A program made the translations under genes and the position numbers. Shown here piece by piece: positions 16,738-25,599 of a stretch of DNA of 41,972 nucleotides; position 1 is the stretch's first letter; the number at the start of each line of letters is the position of its first letter. Location of the stretch: assembly GCA_021772565.1 (NCBI GenBank), contig JAJFLR010000076.1, positions 1 through 41,972 on the forward strand, given 5' to 3'. A model generated the notes under the pieces. The model did not search any database and was not told the origin of the DNA. It saw only the letters and a list, made by a program, of their open reading frames with translations. This stretch comes from Opitutales bacterium (lineage in GTDB: Bacteria > Verrucomicrobiota > Verrucomicrobiia > Opitutales > JAJFLR01).

Positions 16738-17589
16738 TTAGCTCATGTCTCTATTCCCATCCATATTATAACGTTTAATAAATGAGAACATAAAAATAGA
16801 AACTCCTGTTATCAGCAAAATTATAGAATAAAAAATTCCTCTACTTAACCCTAAAATTAGTGAAGCATCCGGTTCACGAAAAAATTCACAAAAAATTCTA
16901 ACAACCGAATAAATAATAAAAAATTCTCCAGTTATCTGACCATAAGCTCTATTTTTTAAAAGACCTTGTCTAAATCGATAAAGAATTAGTAACCCCAAAA
17001 AAAGTCCCTCTAGTCCAGCCTCATAAAGTTGTGAAGGGTGTCGAGGTGAAATAAATTCAACAGGTGTTCCAGGTGGTGCACTCATTGGAAATATGACAGC
17101 CCACGATTTATTTGTAACTTTACCCCAGAGTTCACCATTAATGAAATTAGCAATACGTCCAAAAAAAATGCCTGCCGGTGCTAGTGTAACGATTATATCA
17201 CTCACTTTTAGTAACGGCTCCTTTAATTTAACTGACAACCACCAAACAGCAAAACCACATCCAATAATACCGCCATGGCTAGCCATCCCACCTTCCCAAA
17301 TTTTGATAAAAATAATTGGATTTCTAAATAAATTGGAAATATCATATAACAATAAATAGCCCAATCTCCCTCCAACCATGACTCCAATTACTAGCGCATA
17401 TAATATAGTTTCCTGTTCTTGAGAATTAAAAGTTGAATAACCTCTGCGATAGTAGAACTTTAATAATAAAATCGCAGCTATAAATCCGAAAACATATGCT
17501 ATTCCATAATAATGAATAGCTAATTTATCATTAAAACGAAGCAAAACAGGATCTAAATTATGAACCCAATATAAGAGAGGTATCGACAT
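16738..17589 (-). CDS. lgt: Prolipoprotein diacylglyceryl transferase
   Basis: An integral membrane enzyme of about 283 residues that moves diacylglycerol from phosphatidylglycerol onto the lipobox cysteine of prelipoproteins. The Lgt signature is present as FFGRIANFINGELWGK, together with GGMASHGGIIG and SPRHPSQLYEAGLEG, which hold residues essential in the E. coli enzyme. Seven hydrophobic segments are seen. I choose the ATG at 17589 (MSIPLLYWVHNLDP), which fits family N-termini. A TTG at 17619 in frame would add ten residues of no clear value. A divergent lipoprotein gene begins 130 bases upstream. Confidence 0.93.
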   Translation of the reverse strand: MSIPLLYWVHNLDPVLLRFNDKLAIHYYGIAYVFGFIAAILLLKFYYRRGYSTFNSQEQETILYALVIGVMVGGRLGYLLLYDISNLFRNPIIFIKIWEGGMASHGGIIGCGFAVWWLSVKLKEPLLKVSDIIVTLAPAGIFFGRIANFINGELWGKVTNKSWAVIFPMSAPPGTPVEFISPRHPSQLYEAGLEGLFLGLLILYRFRQGLLKNRAYGQITGEFFIIYSVVRIFCEFFREPDASLILGLSRGIFYSIILLITGVSIFMFSFIKRYNMDGNRDMS

Positions 17590-17719
17590 TTTAGTATTTA
17601 GTGAATTCAAACTACACAATTACTTAAACAATCATAAAGCGAAGAAGAGATTTTATACTTCTGTGATTATAAAAAAAGTAAATAGCTAAATATTTATTGC
17701 AAACAACAAATTAAGATTA

Positions 17720-18409
17720 ATGCGAATAAAAATGAAATTTGTTAATGTTTTTCTGATTCTTATATTATTAACATTCACAGGTTGTAAAACCACAATAAAG
17801 ACCCCTTCCTTAAATGGTAATCATATTAAAAATAACGGTAAAGGCATAGTCTTGTTATCAACTGGTAGAACACAAATACGAAGGCAAAATCTATATTTAC
17901 CATTAGTTAATTTTATGGTTTTCAAATTAGACAAGAACAACTCACCATTTGAAAGTTCAGTAAAACTGATTCAAGGTGAGCCCACCCTGGCCGCACTCTC
18001 AGATCCAGGTGGACACTTGGGTCGCAAAAAATTTGGTTTTGTACAGGCATTTGAATTGGATCAAGGAAAATATGTCATGATTGGCAGAAAAAGAGGCAGT
18101 TATGGACTAAAGACACCAAAAACATTCTACCAAGCAGTTAGAGATTCCAATAATAATAATTTCCATTCTAATATTTACATTACATTTGAAATTGAGAAAG
18201 GAAAAATTAATTATATTGGTGAACTTTTAACAGCAATCGATAAGAAAAATAGAGGTAGAGGCAAAATAAGAATCACAGATCAATTCGAGCGTGACATACA
18301 ATATGTCAGTAAAAGAAATAAAAGCTTTTCAAAATTAGATAAGATTAAGACTATTTCAATAATAGTTAGTCCAAAACTTAACAAAATGGGACAGTATTTT
18401 TTTGATTAA
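17720..18409 (+). CDS. Putative lipoprotein of unknown function
   Basis: A 229-residue protein with a lipoprotein signal: a basic start (MRIKMKF), a hydrophobic core VFLILILLTF and a near-canonical lipobox ending TGC at Cys22. The mature part is rich in beta-prone, basic sequence, with SDPGGHLGRKKFGFVQAFEL and ITFEIEKGKINYIGEL. The last segment resembles small lipoproteins with an immunoglobulin-like or DUF2846-like fold, but I cannot assign a family. A second in-frame ATG at 17732 would also leave a workable signal peptide. It lies divergent from lgt and ends five bases from the convergent pcm gene. Confidence 0.7.
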   Translation: MRIKMKFVNVFLILILLTFTGCKTTIKTPSLNGNHIKNNGKGIVLLSTGRTQIRRQNLYLPLVNFMVFKLDKNNSPFESSVKLIQGEPTLAALSDPGGHLGRKKFGFVQAFELDQGKYVMIGRKRGSYGLKTPKTFYQAVRDSNNNNFHSNIYITFEIEKGKINYIGELLTAIDKKNRGRGKIRITDQFERDIQYVSKRNKSFSKLDKIKTISIIVSPKLNKMGQYFFD

Positions 18410-18414
18410 ACAAA

Positions 18415-19152
18415 CTAATAACTACTCCCTTTATTATCAATCATTGGAACAAACCTAACTGGTAAAACTGATTTCTCTATTAATTTTCCATTAACCTTCA
18501 TAAATAAAATTAGATCCTGTGCACCCTGATGATTAACCGGAATTATTATTTTACCCCCATCAGCCAACTGCCTCACTAACGGTTCAGGAATTTTTGATGG
18601 TGAGCAAGTCACAATAATTGAATTATAGGGACTATATTTATCCCAACCTAAAAACCCATCACCTACTTTGATATGAATATTATCATAGCCCAACTCAGCA
18701 ATAGTTTGAATCGCACTCTTACCCAAGTTTTCATTGATCTCAATTGTATAAACATCTTTACAAATTTCAGCTAATATAGCTGCTTGATACCCTGACCCAG
18801 TGCCAATTTCTAATATTTTATCACTGTCTTTTATGTCTAGCGCCTCTGTCATATAAGCGACTATATATGGCTGAGAAATTGTTTGCCCTTCTCCGATCGG
18901 CAAAGGATGATCGTCGTAAGATTGATTTTGTAACTCACTGGCCACAAAATGATGTCTTCCAACATTTCGCATCGCATTAATAACTTTTTTATCTTTGATG
19001 CCTCTGGCAATAATTTGCGTTAACACCATTTCTTCTCGTTTTTCCTTAAAACGGTATTCATCAGATAAACTTGAATCGCAACTAATATTAATCATCATCA
19101 ATGCAATATAAACAACAATTGAGTTTCTTCGATAAATTGAATGATGCAGCAT
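18415..19152 (-). CDS. pcm: Protein-L-isoaspartate O-methyltransferase with N-terminal export-type extension
   Basis: A SAM-dependent enzyme of 245 residues that methylates L-isoaspartyl residues so damaged proteins can be repaired. The core is typical: MVLTQIIARGIKDKKV, FVASELQNQSYDDHPLPIG, GQTISQPYIVAYM, the SAM motif LEIGTGSGYQAA and IIVTCSPSKIPEPLVRQL. Before it lies an extra stretch of about 35 residues with a basic start, a hydrophobic core (SIVVYIALMMINIS) and Cys25. This looks like a signal peptide, possibly a lipoprotein one, although Asn at -3 is not canonical. An internal Met42 could give a cytoplasmic form. The open frame and clean hydrophobic core favour the longer form, hence an envelope-located repair enzyme. 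Confidence 0.88.
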   Translation of the reverse strand: MLHHSIYRRNSIVVYIALMMINISCDSSLSDEYRFKEKREEMVLTQIIARGIKDKKVINAMRNVGRHHFVASELQNQSYDDHPLPIGEGQTISQPYIVAYMTEALDIKDSDKILEIGTGSGYQAAILAEICKDVYTIEINENLGKSAIQTIAELGYDNIHIKVGDGFLGWDKYSPYNSIIVTCSPSKIPEPLVRQLADGGKIIIPVNHQGAQDLILFMKVNGKLIEKSVLPVRFVPMIDNKGSSY

Positions 19153-19210
19153 AATTTATTAAAGTAAAGATTCTTGTAAAATTCATTTGTTTAAAATTTC
19201 ATATTAATTC

Positions 19211-19810
19211 ATGAATTTATGCCTGGCAACTGGAAATAAAAACAAAGAAGCGGAGTTTGCAAAAATAATCTCGTTCAATAAATCCGATATAAAACTTTTA
19301 TCGGCAAAAGAATTTGGAGGTGTGCCCGCAGTCGATGAGACAGGTGAAACATTTAAGGAAAATGCATATTTAAAATCTATTGCTCTTAAAATAAAATTAC
19401 CGAATTATGTTTGGTCACTAGCTGATGACAGCGGGTTGTCGGTTGAGATACTTGACGGCAAACCAGGAGTAAAATCTGCTAGATATGCTGGAGAAAATAG
19501 CTCTGACAGTGAGAATATTCAAAAACTTCTATATGATTTAAAAAAAATTACTTCTGAAAAGGTGAATGCTAAATTTGTTTGCTGGTTATGTCTTATCGGA
19601 CCAGATGATCGCATTCGCTATTTTATGGGTAAATGTGAAGGATCAATTGTTAGTCAACCATCGGGGACTAACGGATTTGGCTATGACCCAATTTTTCAGC
19701 CTAATGGATATTTAAAAACTTTTTCTGAACTTGGATCAGAAATAAAAAACAAAATAAGTCACAGAGCTAATGCATTTACTAATTTCATGAATTGGCATAA
19801 AAATTATTAA
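19211..19810 (+). CDS. rdgB: Non-canonical purine NTP pyrophosphatase (RdgB/HAM1 family)
   Basis: A 199-residue house-cleaning enzyme that hydrolyses dITP, XTP and related triphosphates to the monophosphate, keeping deaminated purines out of nucleic acid. Signature blocks are LATGNKNKEAEF at the N-terminus, SLADDSGLSVEILDGKPGVKSARYAG around residues 75-100 with the metal-binding acidic residues, and GTNGFGYDPIF with the base-recognition loop. SHRANAF at the C-terminus is also conserved. Length is normal. The stop codon overlaps that of the convergent DCC-LMF gene by four bases. Confidence 0.93.
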   Translation: MNLCLATGNKNKEAEFAKIISFNKSDIKLLSAKEFGGVPAVDETGETFKENAYLKSIALKIKLPNYVWSLADDSGLSVEILDGKPGVKSARYAGENSSDSENIQKLLYDLKKITSEKVNAKFVCWLCLIGPDDRIRYFMGKCEGSIVSQPSGTNGFGYDPIFQPNGYLKTFSELGSEIKNKISHRANAFTNFMNWHKNY

Positions 19811-21750
19811 TTCTTATTATTTGTTTTTAAAGTAATTGTATATTGGTTTAACAATTCTCGATTCCACCAGTCGCCAGTTAGTTGACGCTCTTGTTGATTT
19901 GTGAATGTATAATTATAAAATTCAACTTTAAAAAATTTTGGAGGAACATCTGGAAATGGATTACTTTTTAATAGACCCATATCGATTGGATCCTCTCTTA
20001 TTAAAAGTGAGATAAATCTAACCAACCAATATGGCAATCGCTGACTTCCTTCGAATTGTAACCCGGCAAACCACATCTGCCAGTCAAGTCGCGGCATGTG
20101 CATGATAAAAAACTTAGGTCTAACGTCTTGTAATACTGGCTTGTAATTGAATAAATACGGTATCCATTCTTTTTCATCATTACTGCCGAACAAAATTATT
20201 TCTGGTCTCGTTTTTGTCATTACCCGAAATAATCCATATGGATTTACGACATGAAATCGCTGCAAAGACATTTTAAAGTTTTTTAAACTTTTATGTTCAT
20301 CAAGCCAAATACTAGATTTTCGAGTCTCTCGACTATCTTCGCAGCTTTGCCATATTTGAACAATGCCAACAGTCACAATTAAAAGTGAAATTGGAAATAA
20401 TGCAGTATTCTTTAAAATGTTTCTAATTTTAGGAACGTAATCTCCAATCAGAAAAATATTATATTTCCTGATTATTGATTGAGGAAGACTTTGATCATCA
20501 ATTAGAGTGAGACAGAGTAAAATTGTTAGAATATTGAAATAGCCATAATTTCCGGTAAAGATAATTACTACCTGAAGTATTACCTGAGACAGTACAGCAA
20601 AATTACGTAAGCGTCTTGGTGCAAAAAAGAAAAATGGTAGAATCAATTCAATTACTAACATTATTATAATTGAAGATTGATGTATCCAGTCAGGCATCTG
20701 ATTAATGTACCAACTAATCCATGACGGTAATGGTTGACTCCAATAGTGATAATTTAAAGCAGTTAGGTCAAGCCAGGTATTAGACCCATCAATAGCATTA
20801 AATGACTGAATCTTTACCATTCCGGATTCAAACATGAGTCGAAATAAAAGAAACCAAATCAACAACCTGGATAGGGTAGAAATTTTAGGTCTTTTTTCCA
20901 ATGAATCATAAAATTTCCACGGTGCAAAAAATATTAGGAGAAAACTAGTTTCAATAAGTAAAATATCCCATTGAAATGATAAAAATAATTGACCTACTAT
21001 CATGAGTGACAAATAGGTTATCCAAATTACAGCTGCACTTAACGCAGGACAAATACCCGCTATCAATAATAATGATGCCCCCGTGCCAATTGCAAATATC
21101 AGATGCAAAAATGAATCGTTAGTGTCGAGCCAAAACAATGTCGGCAATTGAGAAAATTTTGAAACATCAGGTTTATTATTTTCTAAATAATCACCACTTT
21201 TATTTAAATATTCGGCAAATGGCAGTATTCCATCGCTGCCAACAAGTCCCTGTGCTTGTGTCCAATATGACAAAAAAGCGCAGAGGCAAACTACGCCAAA
21301 TAATCTAATAAATAACCAACTCGAATAATTAAATGTAGAAGGTTGAACATTTTTGCCCCAAAAACATTTTGTTATTAATGAAAATAAATAACGATTTTGA
21401 GCAACCGTTTTATAGGCAAATTCAGATATTCCTGCGAACAAGGAACTTTGCAAATAAAGAGAATGCATCCAACGTTTTCCAGATGCGAAATTTAATGCAC
21501 GATAAATTGCGTTAGCTGATGTATAAACATTACCCTCAGAATCAATATACTGAATAGCATTTTCACATGATTCTTGTGAAATTTCCGGAAATCTTTTTTC
21601 ACGAGCTCCCTGAAATGTAACATACTCTACCTTAACACCAGTTAAACTATGCCAACGGGCGACCCATCTACAGCAGAAATTGCATTCACCATCGTACATT
21701 AAAACCGGACGATCAATTGGTGGCTTAGCAACTTTGATACTGTCATTCAT
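19807..21750 (-). CDS. DCC (DUF393) thiol-disulfide domain fused to a lipase maturation factor-like membrane protein
   Basis: A 647-residue fusion. Residues 15-125 form a DCC/DUF393 domain, a thioredoxin-like fold with D20-G-E-C-N-F-C26 as redox motif. Residues from about 145 to 470 carry a series of membrane segments in HTTM/LMF style. The rest matches the soluble tail of lipase maturation factor family proteins (MPRLDWQMWFAGLQFEGS, YWLVRFISLLIREDP, WWNRELLNQY). In animals LMF1 helps dimeric lipases fold in the ER. In bacteria the role is unknown, and a link to disulfide handling of exported proteins is an inference from the fusion. The two halves are often separate genes. No lipase gene is adjacent. 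Confidence 0.85.
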   Translation of the reverse strand: MNDSIKVAKPPIDRPVLMYDGECNFCCRWVARWHSLTGVKVEYVTFQGAREKRFPEISQESCENAIQYIDSEGNVYTSANAIYRALNFASGKRWMHSLYLQSSLFAGISEFAYKTVAQNRYLFSLITKCFWGKNVQPSTFNYSSWLFIRLFGVVCLCAFLSYWTQAQGLVGSDGILPFAEYLNKSGDYLENNKPDVSKFSQLPTLFWLDTNDSFLHLIFAIGTGASLLLIAGICPALSAAVIWITYLSLMIVGQLFLSFQWDILLIETSFLLIFFAPWKFYDSLEKRPKISTLSRLLIWFLLFRLMFESGMVKIQSFNAIDGSNTWLDLTALNYHYWSQPLPSWISWYINQMPDWIHQSSIIIMLVIELILPFFFFAPRRLRNFAVLSQVILQVVIIFTGNYGYFNILTILLCLTLIDDQSLPQSIIRKYNIFLIGDYVPKIRNILKNTALFPISLLIVTVGIVQIWQSCEDSRETRKSSIWLDEHKSLKNFKMSLQRFHVVNPYGLFRVMTKTRPEIILFGSNDEKEWIPYLFNYKPVLQDVRPKFFIMHMPRLDWQMWFAGLQFEGSQRLPYWLVRFISLLIREDPIDMGLLKSNPFPDVPPKFFKVEFYNYTFTNQQERQLTGDWWNRELLNQYTITLKTNNKN

Positions 21751-21816
21751 AATTTAAGTAGAGACCACAAAATCAAAACATAATTACAAATGCTTATAGT
21801 ATTTTTAGAAACTATA

Positions 21817-23397
21817 TTAACTGTCCTCTTTTTGTAATTTATAAGTAACTGAATCAAGTAGAGCTTCCCAACTTGCCTCGATAATATTATCGCTGGCACC
21901 GACAGTACCCCAAATTTCATCACCATCCGATGATTCAATATGAACTAATACTCGCGCATCTGACCCTTTGTCGCCGGGCAATATTCTAACATTATAATCT
22001 TTCAAAGTAACTTCATTGATAATAGGGAAAAACGGAACTAATGCTTGCCGCAAAGCATGATCAAGTGCATCTACAGGTCCAGAAGATTCAGAAACTTTAT
22101 AACTTTCTACGCCATCAATTGAAAGTTTAACTGTGGCTTCAGAAATCATCGAACCGGAAATTTTATCTTTTTCTGTGATGACTCTGTAGTGAAGTAATTT
22201 GAAATATTCCTTTTTCTTTTTCAGCCAATTATTGAGAAGTAATTTGAACGAAGCATCAGCAGATTCATATTCGTATCCTTTATTTTCAAGACTTTTCAGC
22301 TCATCAATAAACTCTTTTAACTCCGACGACTTTTCTGCCAAATCAACACCAATTTCACGGGCTTTCATAATAATACTGCTGCGTCCAGACATATCTGAAA
22401 CCAAAACCCGTTGTCGATTGCCAACTAATTTAGGTTCGATATGTTCATAGCTCCTTGCCACCTTTGCGGCAGCATTTGCATGCACCCCACCCTTATGAGC
22501 AAATGAACTTGCACCGACAAATGGAGCTTTAATATCATGTTGCTGGTTTGCTAAATCATCAACTAGCAAAGATAGATCACGTAAATTTTTTAAGTTATTG
22601 AGACAATTGATCCCGTATCCCATTTTTATCGATAAATTTGGGATAATCGATGTCAGATTTGCATTTCCATTACGCTCGCCAAATCCGTTCATCGTACCAT
22701 GAACCATGACAGCTCCAGCATCAATACCTGCTAAAGAAACCGCTACGCCTAAACCAGCATCATTGTGACAATGTACACCAATATTGGTATTGGGGAAATT
22801 GCTTTTAACTACAGACGTAATATTTTCAACTTCATTGACAAGTTTTCCGCCATTTGTATCACAAAGAACCAAAAATTTAGCACCACCACGCTCAGCAGCT
22901 TTCAAACTTTCGATGGCATATTCGGGATTATCAGAATACCCGTCATAAAAATGTTCAGCATCATAGACAACTTCCTTATTGTGATCTACTAAAAAGCGTA
23001 CTGATTGCTCAATCATCAGAATATTTTCCTCAGCAGTTGTTCGAAGAACTTCAGTTACGTGTAATAACCAGCTCTTTCCAAATATAGTGACAACTGGAGT
23101 TTCTGCCTCCAATAAGAGCTTTAATTGCTGATCATCTTCGACTTTAACTCCAGATCTGCGAGTTGATCCGAACGCTGCAAGCTTTGCATGGCTAAACTTA
23201 ATGCCCTTTGCTTTATCAAAAAATTCTTTGTCTCTTGGATTTGATCCTGGCCATCCGCCTTCAATATAGTCCACACCAAACTGATCTAGTTTCTCTGTAA
23301 GCCTTATTTTTGAAATAACAGAAAACGAGATACCCTCACCTTGTGTTCCATCACGCAAGGTTGTGTCATAAATAATAATATTTGATTTACTGCTCAT
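21817..23397 (-). CDS. cimA: (R)-citramalate synthase
   Basis: A protein of 526 residues from the chosen ATG at 23397 (MSSKSNIIIYDTTLRDGTQG). An in-frame codon at 23445 would add a 16-residue hydrophobic leader that makes no sense for a cytoplasmic enzyme. It condenses acetyl-CoA with pyruvate to open the citramalate route to isoleucine. The DRE-TIM core shows DTTLRDGTQGEG, DYIEGGWPGSNP, GVHCHNDAGLGVA (metal-binding His pair) and GTMNGFGERNGNANL. The WPGSNP and FGERNGNA variants separate this clade from 2-isopropylmalate synthase. The C-terminal 150 residues are a LeuA-type allosteric dimer domain, so isoleucine feedback is likely. An SSRS-type Leu or Ile gene cluster is not seen nearby. Confidence 0.9.
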   Translation of the reverse strand: MSSKSNIIIYDTTLRDGTQGEGISFSVISKIRLTEKLDQFGVDYIEGGWPGSNPRDKEFFDKAKGIKFSHAKLAAFGSTRRSGVKVEDDQQLKLLLEAETPVVTIFGKSWLLHVTEVLRTTAEENILMIEQSVRFLVDHNKEVVYDAEHFYDGYSDNPEYAIESLKAAERGGAKFLVLCDTNGGKLVNEVENITSVVKSNFPNTNIGVHCHNDAGLGVAVSLAGIDAGAVMVHGTMNGFGERNGNANLTSIIPNLSIKMGYGINCLNNLKNLRDLSLLVDDLANQQHDIKAPFVGASSFAHKGGVHANAAAKVARSYEHIEPKLVGNRQRVLVSDMSGRSSIIMKAREIGVDLAEKSSELKEFIDELKSLENKGYEYESADASFKLLLNNWLKKKKEYFKLLHYRVITEKDKISGSMISEATVKLSIDGVESYKVSESSGPVDALDHALRQALVPFFPIINEVTLKDYNVRILPGDKGSDARVLVHIESSDGDEIWGTVGASDNIIEASWEALLDSVTYKLQKEDS

Positions 23398-23532
23398 TTG
23401 ATAAAAACTGACAAATAGTAATAATATTAAAAATAACAACCACAACCTTTAGATTAATTTTAGTTTAAACAAAAAAATTTATTAAATTGAATTTTTTTTG
23501 AAATCTGATTTTCATCCTTCTTTTTAATTATT

Positions 23533-25122
23533 GTGAAATATATTTTCATTACAGGAGGAGTCGTTTCCTCATTAGGAAAAGGGTTAACAACCGCAGCTTT
23601 AGGAGCTTTGCTCGAAGAACGCGGACTCAATGTCCATCTTCAAAAATTTGATCCTTACCTAAATGTTGACCCTGGAACCATGAATCCATTTCAACATGGA
23701 GAAGTCTATGTTTTGGATGATGGAGCAGAAACTGATTTGGACTTAGGGCATTACGAAAGATTTACTTCCGGGAAATTGACCAAAAATAATAATTTAACGT
23801 CTGGTCAAATTTATGAATCACTCATCAGCAAAGAAAGAAAAGGAGATTATTTAGGAGAAACAGTTCAGGTTATCCCACACGTCACAAATGAAATTAAAGA
23901 ACGTATTAGAAGTATAGATTCAGACGTAGATGTAGTGATCACTGAAATAGGCGGTACTGTAGGAGACATTGAAGGCCTACCATTTCTTGAAGCTATGAGG
24001 CAATTCTCACTAGAAGAGGGGAAAGAGAATGTATTATTTATCCACGTAACTTTAGTTCCCTACTTACAAGCTGCGGGAGAATTAAAAACAAAGCCTTCAC
24101 AGCAAAGTGTAGCAAAATTAAGAGAAATTGGTATTCTACCAGATATTTTAGTTTGTAGAACAGAAAATGAGTTGCCCACTGAACTAAGACAAAAACTGAG
24201 CCTATTTTGCAATGTGCCAACAAAGGCCGTCATAGAGGAACGTGATGTCGAAGTCTCCATTTACGAAGTTCCTCAAATGCTGAAAAAAGAAAAAATGGAT
24301 GAATTGGTAATCAGTATGCTAAACTTGAAACCACTAAAAAATTCAAATGGAGCATGGGAGACAATTGTTGATAGATTAAAACATCCGTCACACAAAGTAA
24401 AAATTGGTGTCGTTGGTAAATATATTGAATTACAGGACGCTTATAAATCAGTTTATGAATCTTTGACGCACGGTGGAATTGCAAATGATTGTAAAGTTGA
24501 GATTCAACGTATAGATTCAGAATCTATTGCATCTGATAAAAATGTAGATATGTCCGAGTTAGATGCAATTTTAATTCCCGGTGGCTTTGGTTCTAGAGGA
24601 ATCGAAGGAAAAATTTATGCCGCAAAATATGCGAGAGAAAACAAAATTCCATATTTCGGTATTTGTCTGGGTATGCAGATTGCCGTTATTGAGTTTGCCA
24701 GGAACAAAGCTGGATTAGTAAATGCTGATAGTACAGAGTTTAATAACAGTACACCATATCCCATAATTGATATCATGCATGACCAAAAAAATATTGATAC
24801 CAAAGGAGCTACTATGAGATTAGGCTCATTCAAATGCAATATTGTAGATGGATCATTAGCAGAAAATGCATATAATAAAAAAGAAATATCTGAGAGACAT
24901 CGACATCGTTTTGAATTCAATAATGAATATAAAGATTGTCTAGAAAAAAACGGTATGCGTTTTTCTGGGATAAATAGATCTAGAAATCTTGTTGAAATTA
25001 TCGAAATCAAGGATCACCCTTGGTTCATTGGTGTTCAATTTCATCCCGAATTTCAGTCAAAACCACATATTCCACATCCTTTATTTGACAGTTTTATTAG
25101 ATCTGCTTTACAAAATAAATAA
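23533..25122 (+). CDS. pyrG: CTP synthase
   Basis: A 529-residue CTP synthase that aminates UTP with glutamine-derived ammonia and ATP. The N-terminal synthase domain opens with [16 protein letters not shown], followed by [20 protein letters not shown], and [11 protein letters not shown]. The C-terminal glutaminase has the nucleophile C378 in FGICLGMQ and the partner His504 and Glu506 in [10 protein letters not shown]. All catalytic residues are present and the length is normal. Translation begins at a GTG at 23533, which the conserved N-terminus requires, with no ribosome binding site in the pyrimidine- and A/T-rich leader. The gene is divergent from cimA, about 135 bases away. Confidence 0.96.
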   Translation: MKYIFITGGVVSSLGKGLTTAALGALLEERGLNVHLQKFDPYLNVDPGTMNPFQHGEVYVLDDGAETDLDLGHYERFTSGKLTKNNNLTSGQIYESLISKERKGDYLGETVQVIPHVTNEIKERIRSIDSDVDVVITEIGGTVGDIEGLPFLEAMRQFSLEEGKENVLFIHVTLVPYLQAAGELKTKPSQQSVAKLREIGILPDILVCRTENELPTELRQKLSLFCNVPTKAVIEERDVEVSIYEVPQMLKKEKMDELVISMLNLKPLKNSNGAWETIVDRLKHPSHKVKIGVVGKYIELQDAYKSVYESLTHGGIANDCKVEIQRIDSESIASDKNVDMSELDAILIPGGFGSRGIEGKIYAAKYARENKIPYFGICLGMQIAVIEFARNKAGLVNADSTEFNNSTPYPIIDIMHDQKNIDTKGATMRLGSFKCNIVDGSLAENAYNKKEISERHRHRFEFNNEYKDCLEKNGMRFSGINRSRNLVEIIEIKDHPWFIGVQFHPEFQSKPHIPHPLFDSFIRSALQNK

Positions 25123-25599
25123 GGTTAGTTATTTAGCTTGATATTAAATTTTTTATAATCTACATTAGAATCCTTAGAATCTCCGTGTCTGTTTAATTTC
25201 TAGGTTACTCACAGTCTGTATAATTTCAATTAATATAATTAATTATAATTTGACTAAAAAATGATAAGTGAGAACACGGATGTACTTAATGCTATATTGT
25301 TCAAGACTACCATTAAATTACGTGGATTCAATTAATTTTGAAATTTCATTTAAAATTATAGCTTCTGAATTGACTTAATTCAATTTTGTGTGATACTTAT
25401 ATTATAAGCATTTTATAATACAAACTACACTAGAAAATAAGATTATTAGACATTTTTAAATTCATAAAATACTTTAATTTAAGCTTTTAGCGAATACACA
25501 CCATTAAACATTAAATAAATATATAATTAATTCATTTCTAAATTCCCCGTTTTACATAGCACGAAGATTATAGAAATTTTGCACTAGATTGGGTACAAA
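25123..25599. other. AT-rich intergenic region before the large PEP-CTERM gene
   Basis: No gene seen. It contains the candidate promoter at 25370-25397 and long AT-rich runs. A pyrG terminator is not obvious. Confidence 0.5.
25370..25397 (+). promoter_or_regulatory. Candidate promoter of the 541-residue PEP-CTERM gene
   Basis: TTGACT (25370-25375), a 16-base spacer and GATACT (25392-25397), with a TG three bases upstream of the -10 box (extended -10). The TTGACT sits within the interrupted palindrome GAATTGACTTAATTC. The transcript would carry a leader of roughly 195 bases. Confidence 0.3.

Noticed and set aside
22425-22445. TAGGTTCGAT resembling a tRNA T-loop
   Set aside because: It lies within the cimA coding region and has no surrounding cloverleaf.
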